A stretch of DNA of 64,000 nt from Neoscytalidium dimidiatum (Eukaryota; Ascomycota; Dothideomycetes; Botryosphaeriales; Botryosphaeriaceae): assembly GCA_037367355.1 (NCBI GenBank), contig CM074702.1, positions 744,001-808,000 on the forward strand, in the 5' to 3' direction. The notes under the pieces are model-generated. The model saw nothing but the letters and a program-made list of their open reading frames with translations. It did not search any database and had not been told where the DNA came from. The position numbers and the translations under genes are program-made. This document shows positions 44,924-56,130 of this stretch, piece after piece. Position 1 is the stretch's first letter, and each line of letters starts with the position of its first letter.

Positions 44924-47900
44924 CTAACCAAACAATTCCTCCAACCTCCCATCCGCTTCTACAAGCCTCCTTGTCTCCTCCCAGTCCACACTGTCTACGC
45001 TCTCGATCGACCTTCTCAAAACCTCCACAACTTTCCTCAGCTCCGCTTTCACCTCCGCAAACGTCTCGTTCTCCTCGCCCTCCTCAACCAACCTGACCCA
45101 ACAGACCGTCACACCCTTTAGTACCTCCGCCCACCACATCTCAATCCGTGTCCACGCGTTCAATATCAACGTCTGCATTGTCTGGGCAGCCTGGATGAGC
45201 AATGGCGGATAAGCAGGCCCAAGTGGCTCAGATAACGTGGCGGATAGAAGTGGGACGAAGTCCTTCAGGTGCTTGACAGAGTGGATGCCTAAATCATCAA
45301 TAATGGTGTTGAGGTGTTCGAAAAGGCACTGCGTGATGCGAACATGCTCCCCCGCGTAGGCATGGGCGAAAAGAATACCTTCCCAGACGAGCTTGTCGAG
45401 CGCTTTGGCGCGCTGGCGGGCAGCGTCAGAGAGAGGATCGAACGGGAGCAGCAAAGGGTAGCGAGTTCGCGAGAGGGCGATGAGAGCCGGATAGGCGGCA
45501 TTGAACAATGTTATGGACTCAGATTCAGGTGTGGTGGAAGGAAGATAAGTGAGGCATGGGGTTAGGGCTTCTTCGAACACATCTGCGAGTCCGGTTCGTT
45601 GAAGCAATTGCGACGGTGTGATTTCCAGCAGAAGCCTCAGTAAATCACAGCCCTTGGCCTTGAATTTCGGATCAGAATCGTCGACAAGTGTGAGAATTGG
45701 CGGAATGAGCAGCGGCCAGAAGCTCTCCATTCGTTCCGCATCCATTTTGAGAAGCACCCATCTCAGTAAGTCCAGTGAATAGCCTTCCTTCTCCCCTTTC
45801 CACGGTTTCGTTTCGGACTCGTCCTCGGCCCAGAAGGTACGCGCACGAGGGTTAAAAGACTGAATATTTTTACGACCTTGTGCGGTCACCCCGTGGTTCT
45901 GTGTTTTTGCGAAAAGTGGACGAATAGTAAGCCGGAGGAAGTGTGAAGTGAGGTGGGAGGTCAGCTCACCCTTCTTCTTGCCAGCCTGTTGCTTACCAGA
46001 ACTGCTGTCCTCGACCAGGCGCTGAATCCGCACTTCTTCAATCGCATCGGACGGGTCAATGACACCTGGATTGCGTAACTGCCAGGCCACAACTACGTCA
46101 AGAGCGGACTTCATCCAAGGACCAGGTGAAGTCTCTAGGGCCTTTGCAAGAGTTTTGCCATCAAGCAGAGGTTTCAGAGCGTACGCCTCTGCAAGATTCA
46201 ACATCTGGATATGGTCGAACCATCTGCTGTAGGATGAAAGAAGTTCTATTGATTAACTGTGATTAGCCGCCGTAGACTGAACCGAGGGGGGAGTGATGTT
46301 TACCTTGCTCTCCTTCAGGTATATCAGTTTTGATTTGGCCAGATCCAGAAAGATTCAAGACCTCGTACAAAAGGACGAATAGCGCCTGGTTCCTCCAAGT
46401 CGGACCCCATCTGCGAATCGCCATGCCAATCGTATCCGGTGCAGTAGCATCGTCCCCTTCCTGCTTCTTATGCGGCTGCCTCTGCTGACTATTGAACCTA
46501 TCCTTCAGGCTACGGATTTCTCCTAGGTTCTTGATCGATGCAGTCATGACATCACAGACCTTGTTCGGAGCCTTTATACCCTCTCTAACGACACAGGTGG
46601 CTACTGGAGGAGGGGCTTTCGCTCCTGGCTTGATGGGCTGTGGCTCCGGGGCGTCGGCCCACGGTACAATTGCAGAGATTATCCATGAGAGGTATGATTC
46701 TTCAGCATCATGTATGGTCATCGAACGGATAGTTGTGTAAATGGGATCTTGGAAGTGGAGTATTCTGGCAAGAGCTTGGTACCCGACAGACCAGTTATCT
46801 GGAGGAGTGAAATTGTGATCTTTCGTCGGGTCCGAGAATACTGTGGTATAAAGACCAAGGCGATCGACGTACTGCATCGCTCTCAGAGGATCGGGTCCTG
46901 CCGAATGTTAATATGTTAAGGTAGCAAATCTTGATTGCGCTTACCTTTGAGCATCTTCTCCAATTCTACACCGACACGCTCACGGCTAATCTTAACGTGC
47001 AGAGCCCTCTTGATATCCTCATTGCCCATGCACTCTTCAGCTGTGGGATCAATGCGGTATCCCAGTCTACTAGCAAAGCGAATCAAGCGCAGCACACGCA
47101 AAGGGTCGTCTTTGAATGTTTGGTAAGGCTCAAGCGGCGTGCGGATAATTCCCTTCTGCATATCATCAAAACCTCTACCAGTAAAGTCCTCAACCTCAGA
47201 GGTGTTGAGATTGTAGAACATAGCATTGACAGTCGCATCGCGGCGGAGAGCGTCCTCTTCCGGAGTGCCGAATTCCATCTGCGGATTCCGGCTGTCCTCA
47301 GAGTACGTCTCCTTCCGCAGATTGACCAGATCGATGTCGAGGCCTAGAATTTTCGTGGTCACAGTCTCCAAATGCTTCGACTTCTCAGGGTTTGCTTCGA
47401 TCTTGTGAAGGCCGCCGACCTGCTTGCTCTTTGCAGAAGTGCCAGCCTTCTCTGACTGAGCGACACCTTCGAGGCCGTACTTCTCGGGGTTGCCAGGTAT
47501 TTCAAGGTACTCCTTGAGACGCAACCCGAATTGGTAGCCGGTCATCTTATTGATTGCAACGTCGATATCATGGCTTTCGACACCTAGAAGCTTGTCTCTC
47601 ACCCAGCCTCCGGTGAAGCGAAGCACGAGTTTAGCATTGGCCAAGTCATCAGGAAGCTGTACATGTGACTCTTCGAAGGCCGAGAGAGGGTTGTTGTCAA
47701 CGAACTCGGCGACATCAAGCAGCAGCTTGCGGAGTGTCTGCTCTATTTCGGTAAGCTCCAACGTCCGGGAGCGGGTGGTCGGGGTGGTCATGGTCCGTCG
47801 TCCTTGGCAGATGGCAAACCCAGCGGTGGACTCGAGCTTGCGTCTTTTCGAGCCGCGCTCTTCTGGCTGAGGCGAAGGCGAGGGAGATTGCAAGGACATG

Positions 47901-48031
47901 CAGCGATGGTTATGCAGCAAGCCACGTGCAGGGTGCAGGAGCGAGGTTGACAGGAAAAGAGAAATTTGGGGCCGGGGCTTAATGCTGCCGGAGAGAGAGA
48001 AGCCGAAGCGGTTGATGCGCCTCGCAATCAT
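44924..48031 (-). CDS. cca1: CCA-adding tRNA nucleotidyltransferase fused in frame to a Tti2-like domain
   Basis: The exons are 48031..46945, 46304..46897 and 44924..46245, giving 1000 aa. Residues 1-80 form a leader with alternative starts Met45 and Met81. The class II nucleotidyltransferase core follows: LRFTGGWVRDKLLGVESHDIDVAI (GGWVRD, DID), RRDATVNAMFYN, FKDDPLRVLRLIRFASRLGY and ISRERVGVELEKML. The C-terminal half ends near residue 640 with LKPLLDGKTLAKALETSPGPWMKSALDVVVAWQLRNP...DAIEEV. The frame then continues without a stop into RLTIRPLFAKTQNHGVTAQGRK...TKPWKGEKEG, LLIPPILTLVDDSDPKFKAKGCDLLRLLLE and YPALIALSRTRYPLLL. I recognise this as the Tti2 (TELO2-interacting, HEAT-like) family. 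CCA1 adds CCA to tRNA 3' ends; Tti2 helps mature PIKK kinases such as TOR. A candidate 71-nt intron (45899..45969) would end the protein near residue 661. It is divergent from trs85 (388 bp). Confidence 0.88.
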
Positions 48032-48419
48032 CCATGTGAGTGATAGCGGGGGTGGGCTGAAGACGGACGAGTTGACCACAGGCAGCAGCACGGTTGACTT
48101 GGCAGTTAGGTCGACGAAAGGTGCAGCGGCTGTAGTGCAGAGCAGCTTCTGACGTATTATCTGGTGGCCGGCAGCGGGTTTTCGCGCTGGATCGGCAGGC
48201 ACATCCCTGCTCCGCGCACCTGCTCTGCTGGCCAAGCCACGCTTCTATCACAACCCACACCACCAACGCCCGCGCTCTCATCCCTCCGCGCCGATCCTCC
48301 ACGCCCGCGACGCGCCCCGAGCTCTCCTCTCGTGGAACTGCCCCGGCCTGGTCAATCCATGCCCTGTTTCGCCCATTCTGCGAGGCCACCAAACCCCTGC
48401 CGGCCCGCACAACGCTCCC
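48032..48419. promoter_or_regulatory. 388-bp divergent promoter, cca1 / trs85
   Basis: This gap between two start codons on opposite strands must carry both promoters. It is CT-rich on the trs85 side. The minus-strand frame remains open upstream of the chosen cca1 start for about 68 codons, but without a better ATG near a mature leader. Confidence 0.55.
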
Positions 48420-51013
48420 ATGACGCCTTCACGAGATGATGCGCCGCTGCACACTCCCCACTCCAGTATAGACTCGTCGCGCTCCAATGTGCTGCCCAAG
48501 CGCAACTCCTCGCCCGCGCCCTCCATAGCCTCCTCCGTCTCCAGCCTGCCATACCGCCGCTCTAATGCCACCCTCTCCTCCGTCTTCGCTTCCACGTCGA
48601 CCTTGCGACCTAACACCCCAGGCTCCGGTACCTCGACGCCACATGCTCCCATAGTCGCTGGCTCTGTCTTCTCGCCGCCTCCCCGCGCTGGGACTACCTC
48701 CCCGGTGCTCTCTCCTGCTGGTGTAAGCGACGAGATCCGGAACCTTATTCTACGGTCGTTCGTGCCGCACATCAGCGTTGTCGCCTCGCCCGACACCGAA
48801 GAAATATGCCAGACGAAAGGCTTTATGGGCGGCTTTTTGGAGCTTATAAGACCCTACGGTGACTTGATACAGGGTAAGGTGACCATCCGCGACAGCGTCG
48901 GCGCAAGCAGGAGCTGGGACGATTACGGAGTCCGCTTTACCGGCCTTAAGGACGGGCTCGGCGTCCGCCCGCGGCGAAGCACCGAGGCACGGCCGGGGAG
49001 TGCGAACGGAGACCCGCGGGGAGAGCCTCTCCCCTTCGTACGAGTGGGTGGAGATGTTGGGCTTGTAGAGGAGGTTGTGGACCGGCACTTATCATTTGCT
49101 GAGCTGCAGATGGGAAGTGCGGCTGACGATTACTTCAATTCTAAGAGGGCCAGCTTCGAGGCTTTTGGCAGCTCTTCGCCATTTTACCGGCTTTATTTGC
49201 GTCGATTGCTTTCTGGACTACCCATCTCCCCCCACGAGACTTTCTCTCACCCGGTAGCCTGTATCATTGCTATCAGCTCGCGTTGCCACAATCCTATCGA
49301 GGAGCTGCGTCAGTTATACCAAAGCACGAACACCGGGGATAACAGGTTGCCTCAGTGGGTTAATAACGACTATTTACGATACTATGTGCTGGTACACGAC
49401 GAAGATCATGATGATATTGCCAAGTCTACAGCGCTGTATGAGCAAATGAAGCGACACTTCGGTTTGCACTGCCATCTACTACGACTCAGAAGTACCCAGT
49501 GTGTCTCTTCCGATGATGACGCCGTCAGGCTTCCTATTAGTGACTGGCTTTCGGCTTCCGAAGAGCTAGCTGAAATCCAGAAACGAGGTAAGACAGCAAT
49601 CATGTTCTCAGGCTTTGATGACAGCTGACTTTAGAAGAAATCTCAGAGGATGTTGAGGACCCTACACCATGTCTTTTTGAATCAGATGCAACAGCGATCC
49701 GTACGTTTGTCCGTGAGCTGGTCACCCAGTCGATCATACCTACTATGGAAAGATATGCTATGCAATGGAACGAGCAGATAGCGTCCAAGCGCAAAGGTAT
49801 TAGCGGCCGCTTCATATCACTTTCAAAACGTTGGACTGGGTTCGGATCATCCTCAAGGAATTCTGGCATCTCCCTACAGGGCGGTTCTGGTAGCAACTAC
49901 GACTCTCTCCAAGGCTTCTACCGGCCGGATGCTCCGGAAGCTCTGATGCGCAAACTTGCGGACTATGCCTTCATGCTTCGTGATTTCCGGCTTGCCTCAA
50001 GTACCTATGACCTTCTCCGCTCGGACTTTAACAACGACAAGGCTTGGAAATATTACGCAGGCGCAAACGAAATGACGGTCATTAGCACACTCCTCGTGCC
50101 GCAAAGCATGTCATCAAAGACTCGCATAGAGAACATTGACCAGATGCTTGAGACCGCAAGCTATTCCTACCTTGCCCGTTGCGAAGCCCCCTACAGCGCC
50201 CTTCGCGGCCTCGCTCTCGGTCTCGAGCTCCTCAGGCTCCGTGGCCACTCTGCCTGCGACGACGCTGCCCGATGGGCCGCTCGCGTCATCGAAACCCGCC
50301 TCGTCGGCCACATCGGACACGCGCTCTTCACGGAGCGTATCTCGGACTGCTACACCGGCATGCAAGGGGTTGGAAGCATGCGCTGGGGCATGCGCCGGCG
50401 TAAGGCGGGCTTATGGGCCGTGCTCGCCGCCGACGCGTGGATGAAGCTCGATAAGAGCGTCCAGGCAGAGAAGTGCCTTGATGTCGCCGCCAGTCTGTAC
50501 GGCCTCAACGAGGATGCCGACGCCGAGGACGAGAAGCAGACGCGGAAGACGGTTGAGTTTGACCGCATGCGCGCCTTCATGGACGAATTGCGCCAAGCTG
50601 TAGTTGCGAGCCGCCTCGCTTCTCGCGTTGGTTTCGGTGATGGAGAGGAGGGGGCCGAGCAGGGCGAGGAGGGTGAGGGCCAGGAGGGCGCGGGGAACGA
50701 AGAACAGGAAGAGATCGTCGAGGAAGTCAGTGAGACACTTGGACAGGACAAGAAGAGCCATCGGCAGAGCCTTATTGGCGCAGTCGTGCCACCGCTGGCG
50801 GGCGAGAACGCCCTGAGCCCACTCAGAACAAGGGATGAGGAGCCGACGTTCTTGGCCGAGCAGCAGCAGCAGGATAAGCCAAAGGAAGCAGCCGTTGTGC
50901 AGGAGGAGCTATTCGAGAAGGCGGAAGGAGGGGAGGGCGCGGCTGGTGAGAAGGCGCCCGTAGCTGAAGAGACACCCGCGGCGGAGACGGGCGGAGAAGG
51001 GGTGAAAGAGTAA
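48420..51013 (+). CDS. trs85: TRAPP complex subunit Trs85 (TRAPPC8 family)
   Basis: The exons are 48420..49587 and 49635..51013, giving 848 aa with one 47-nt intron. A Ser/Pro-rich disordered N-terminus (about 1-105) precedes the conserved block SDEIRNLILRSFVPHISVVASPDTEEICQTKGFMGGFLELIRPYGD. Further Trs85 patterns are PFYRLYLRRLLSGLPISPHETFSHPVACIIAISS, FVRELVTQSIIPTMERYAMQWNEQIASKRKGISGR and LMRKLADYAFMLRDFRLASSTYDLLRSDFNNDKAWKYYAGANEM. The last 170 or so residues are Glu-rich low complexity. Trs85 is the subunit specific to TRAPPIII, a Ypt1/Rab1 exchange factor for autophagy and endosome-Golgi traffic. Yeast and human relatives extend beyond this point with extra repeats; here the acidic tail closes the protein. 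A divergent promoter is shared with cca1. Confidence 0.93.
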
Positions 51014-51561
51014 TGCGTGTAGTAACTTTACTTCAACGTTCGCTTTTTTGGTCTTGTACGGTTCTGGTAGCGGGACGGATACTCATTGGGGTCTTTTCAT
51101 TGTTTGGCAAGAAAGTAAGCGTAGAAGGGAACATGAGCGGTCGGTAGCATCTATGTCGAACGCGCAGGCATATGGAGACGGCGTTCTTATTTCCCTTGAT
51201 TTCAATACCTGAGAATGTGAGAGTATTAATGTTTTGGTTTCGGGACTTAGCGCTTCTGCGCCACTCTTCTATCCTCATCCTGTTCAGTAGATACCTCGTT
51301 ACTCTCGCTACATAATGGCATCTGCGTGGTCGGCACCCTAGAGTCGTTGATGGTGGGCACCTGGGTAGTCCTCAAGTGTTCGTCCCAGTAAATGATGAGT
51401 TTGGAGTGTTGTGACATTTCCATTGATCATCTCGAAAGATCAAAGGCCACTGAGAATGTATCCGATATACCGCGCCTTTCAGCACCTGACAAAAACTCCT
51501 GATATAAATGCAATGCAACGCAAGCGTATCAATGCTGCCCATTGAGCTAAAGCATCTACAA
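51014..51561. other. intergenic, 0.55 kb, between convergent trs85 and nop53
   Basis: Holds only the 3' flanks of the two genes. No supported frame or RNA gene. Confidence 0.6.
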
Positions 51562-52994
51562 TTATTTGCCCTTCGCCAGCGTCCAATCTTTGTAGGACCA
51601 CTTCTCCGTGACAGTCGTCTTCGCCTGCTTGTGCTGTACTCCCTTCCGGGATTCGATCTTACCGCGCAAGATCATATTGCGATACCGTTCCTTAATGAGA
51701 TTGCCCTCAGGCTTGAGCAGCCGCAGAGATTCTTGCAACTCATCGGGAAGGACGACTTCGAGTGGTGCTTCTGGGACACTGTGAATGAAGTCAGTACGGC
51801 ATCTTGCACCAAATGGTGACCTGCGATCCAAACGTACGGTGCTTTGCCGAATCTCCTTTTCCGAAGAATTTCCTCTTCGTCCTCCGATGATTCCTCATTT
51901 TTTTCCACCAGTGTTTGTTCTGCCTTGCGCTTTTCCCTTTCTTCAACCTCTCTTGCAATTTGCTTGATTTGCTCTGCTTGTTGCTGTTTCTTCTTCATCT
52001 GAGCTTCCCACTTGGCCTGTCTTTCAGCCTCCTTTCTCTTTTTCGCTTTACTGCGCTGCTGCGGTGTCTTCCGCTCCGGTCTCTTTTGCTTCAAAAAATT
52101 ATCCTCTGCCTCACTCTGTATTCCCTCCCATTCGCTTTCCCAGGCGCTCTCGTTGCCGTCATCACTCTCTGGGTCCGACTCCGCCGCAGCGGCTGCAGCG
52201 CGCTCCTGGCGTAGCCGCTCCTCCTCTGCTTCCTGCAGACGCTTCTTCTCCGCCTCCACCTCCTTCTCACCTTCCCGCATCAATAGGCTATTCCAATCCT
52301 CAAATGTAGGGTTGTAACTCTTTCCGGCCTCAGGCTTCTTCACGGCGGGGAACGGCTTTCCGCTTGCTGAGAGGACTACAGGAGCGTGCTTCAACGTCTC
52401 CGGCTCTCGGATAGGCTTCTTCTCCGGCAGAAATGAGAATCGCGGATCATGCTGCTTTTCATCCGTCGCCCACGGGTCATGCGTCGCCGTGCCGTCCGCC
52501 TGCACAACGTCCTTTTCGGTTGTATTGCCGCCATATGCAATGTTCTTCAACCGTTGCAGCTCCTTATGGGAGACATACTTTCCGGTCTTGTTCCGCTTGC
52601 TGCTGGGTTCAATAATGCCATTGGTTACTTTGGACGAGGAGCGTTTTCGGGAGTCTACTGCGGGCACGGCGGAGCGCTGGGACAGAATTTCGTCGGCTTT
52701 TAGAGGCTTGTGGTGTTTCTGCGCCTCTTTCTTGATTTCGGCGGAGCCGGTCGTATCCACTGCAAAGAGTTCATCGGACGTCTTTTCGGCAACGACGCCA
52801 CTGCAAAATTGATGTCAGCATGCAGGGCTAACTATTTGCGCCTTTTGCGGAGCTGCCTACCCTTGAATGACTTCGTCGCGAAGTTCTTCGAGGCCAGTTT
52901 GGACGTCGGAGACATCGACATTCTTGCGCCACGCCTTCTTACCCTTGCGCGAGGGCTGCTTACGCTGTTGCGGGGCTTGGACGTCGGTAGCCAT
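51562..52994 (-). CDS. nop53: Nop53 (GLTSCR2/PICT1 family) 60S ribosome biogenesis factor
   Basis: The exons are 52994..52861, 51838..52800 and 51562..51778, giving 437 aa. The introns are 60 and 59 nt. The start MATDVQAPQQRKQPSRKGKKAWRKNVDVSDVQTGLEELRDE is the hallmark Nop53 N-terminus. Later patterns are ATHDPWA near residue 130, KSYNPTFEDWNSLLMREGEKEVEAEKKR, and a long Lys/Glu/Gln-rich helical region (about 210-350) with ESDPESDDGNESAWESEWEG. The C-terminus has PLEVVLPDELQESLRLLKPEGNLIKERYRNMILRGKIESR, diagnostic of the family. Nop53 brings the Mtr4/exosome to pre-60S particles for 7S/5.8S rRNA processing in the nucleolus. It is divergently paired with ypt6. The frame remains open upstream of the chosen ATG but has no other ATG. 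Confidence 0.95.
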
Positions 52995-53340
52995 GGCGGT
53001 TACGGTGGGCGCACGCTGAAGAGTCGGAGGTTCCGTATCTTTTTTGGGCGCGCAGCAACTTTCCAAATTTTCGGGGGACACCGCCTTTCTGTGCTATCGA
53101 TAAGGCGGCGTGCACGCGGCGCTCGGCGGTCTGGCGTCAGAAACCCTGTGCTGCCCCTGCTGCTTTCGTCGTTGGTCCTCCCTCCTGAGAGAGTCTGAGC
53201 GCAGTCCGAGCGACTACTTGACAGTTGTATATCCCCACACTCCGCCGCCTCTCTCACCGACCATTCCGTTCTCTTTTCCTCTTCTCCTTTCGCCTCTCCG
53301 TGCGCTCCGTCGCTGATTCTCTCCCCACAACTCCTCAAAC
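52995..53340. promoter_or_regulatory. 346-bp divergent promoter, nop53 / ypt6
   Basis: A gap between two opposite start codons. The ypt6 side becomes strongly CT-rich (53240-53335), as in many fungal leaders. No specific site is claimed. Confidence 0.55.
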
Positions 53341-54326
<986 letters not shown>

Positions 54327-54933
54327 ACGTGTCTCGGATACATTTCCCGAGCTCGACGATTACTTTCGAAATATTTGTATAAACCGCGGCGGCGTGTTTA
54401 TTTTGTAAATGCCCTCCCTCTCACGTCCCCTCTGGTCATGGGCGGGTCCATTGCAAGCATGGCGTTCTTGGTGACGACTGGATATAGGGGCGGCCATGGA
54501 TGCGAGTAATGTTGGGTGCACGCTGTATGATTAGAATGCCCGATGAAAGATATTGCGTAATGAGAGCATGCGTCCAGGATACAATACGATATCTTGTTTC
54601 TTTTCATCATTGAGTAGCTTGAAATACAGCTACGAAAGCTATGGATGATGACCAGGTCCATTGCGCCTAACCATTCCCTACACAACTGGTCCTTCTATGC
54701 AGCCAAACAATGCCTCCATCCTAGCTGTTCCAAAGCCATCCCAGACTCCAGCTGTCAGTGATGTTATTTACAACAAATATGGTGTACATGAGAGTTGGGA
54801 TTGCTGTTTCTCCGTCCACACGCGCGCACGCGCAACTTTTTTTTTTTGTCTTTTCCAGGCCGTATGCTTGCCAGCTTCCCGCTAGCCAGCGGATTGTATT
54901 CTAGTAGAATTCTCTTCGAGAAACGAAGTAGAT
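54327..54933. other. intergenic, 0.6 kb, between convergent ypt6 and tom20
   Basis: 3' flanks only. A T-run lies near 54839-54847. I see no further gene. Confidence 0.6.
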
Positions 54934-55589
54934 TTACTCGTCGACGGCGCTTTCGTTAGATGGCTTTCCAATGGGTATCGACTTATCATGGGCGATCATC
55001 TCGGCGAGGATGTCAAGAACGGGCTGGCGGGTTACATAAGCATTCTGTTCGCCGCCAAAAATATGAAGGCCCAACACATACCTTAGGGACGGTCTTGTCG
55101 TAGATGTTGATCAGTTCCTTAGGCTGCGGGTAGACCTTGAGGGCCTTGTAGAAACACAGCGCCGCCTCGATGGGGTCGGAGCCTGCTAGAGATAAACCAA
55201 ACGCGATCAGTACCACTTCTCACTACGGTCTGCACGTGTGGCCACGGGCTGTAGGCAAACGTACCGTCCTGAGTCATCTGCTCGCCATGGGCAACTTCCT
55301 GCATGAAGTAGCCCTCAACCTCCTCCGGGTCGCGCGGGTAGCCCTCCTCGTTGGCGCGGTCCACGGCCTCGCGGATCAATATCCTCTGCTGGGCGGCGCC
55401 AGCCTCAGCCTCCTCTTTGGCGGCGCGCGCCTGCTTCTTGGACTCGCGCTTCAGGGCCTTGCGGAACTCAGCGTCATTCCTCCGCTTGTAGTCGAAGTAG
55501 AAAGCGTAGGCGACGAAGCCGGTGACGACAGCGCCGACGCTGGCGAGCACGACGGTCGATGTCTTGACGGACGGTGCGGTGGAAGACAT
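54934..55589 (-). CDS. tom20: Tom20, mitochondrial import receptor
   Basis: The exons are 55589..55265, 55082..55182 and 54934..55023, giving 171 aa. An N-terminal membrane anchor (about 11-32, [23 protein letters not shown]) is followed by [23 protein letters not shown], the basic linker of fungal Tom20. Next come an Ala/Glu helix and the receptor fold: [71 protein letters not shown]. Tom20 sits in the outer membrane and recognises presequences for the TOM complex. The second acceptor is a tandem TAGCAG, so an extra Ala before Gly-Ser could be included in some mRNAs. It is divergently paired with exo84 across 541 bp. Confidence 0.96.
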
Positions 55590-56130
55590 GTTTTGCGCAG
55601 TAGCTGGTGGGGTAACGGTTATTAAATTTGCCGGATGTGTTGTCGCGTAGAAGATGTGGGCGCACGGCGACTTGCCGGATCGAGAAGTCGGATGAGCGTG
55701 GTGAGGACGCAGAAAGTTGTTTGGCCGCTCGCGTCGGCTGAAAGTCAAGGTTTGAGGCGACGCAATGATCCATCCAACTACCGCCGCAAAGTCCTGGCCG
55801 CGCCACGTATGACCGCCGCTCACGCTTGCAGCTCACGCGCTGAGTTTCGGAGAAAGGGTCTCTGCGAAACCGGTGGCAGCGGATTCTTTGCGCTCTGCTA
55901 CAGCTACTGCTTGGATTTCTGACCACTCCATTTTCTGGGTGGCGGAATTGACCGCATTTCTCTTCGGCGCAGCGGGCGGCCTGAGACTTCGGACCGTGCG
56001 CCGCGACGACGTTCATTGTCCGCAGCGCCAAGCCGCGAGCGAGCTTCCCCGAACTCCATCCCGCCCGCCTTGTCGGCCTCCGTGACGCCAGCCAGCGCTT
56101 CGCCAGTCTCCGCCCCACCACGCCGACACC
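55590..56130. promoter_or_regulatory. 541-bp divergent promoter, tom20 / exo84
   Basis: A gap between opposite start codons. The minus-strand frame continues open far upstream of the tom20 ATG in several phases because the DNA is GC-rich; I see no additional gene. Confidence 0.55.

Noticed and set aside
54839..54890. T-run and following Cys-rich short frame after ypt6
   Set aside because: Typical 3' flank low-complexity sequence; no supported product.
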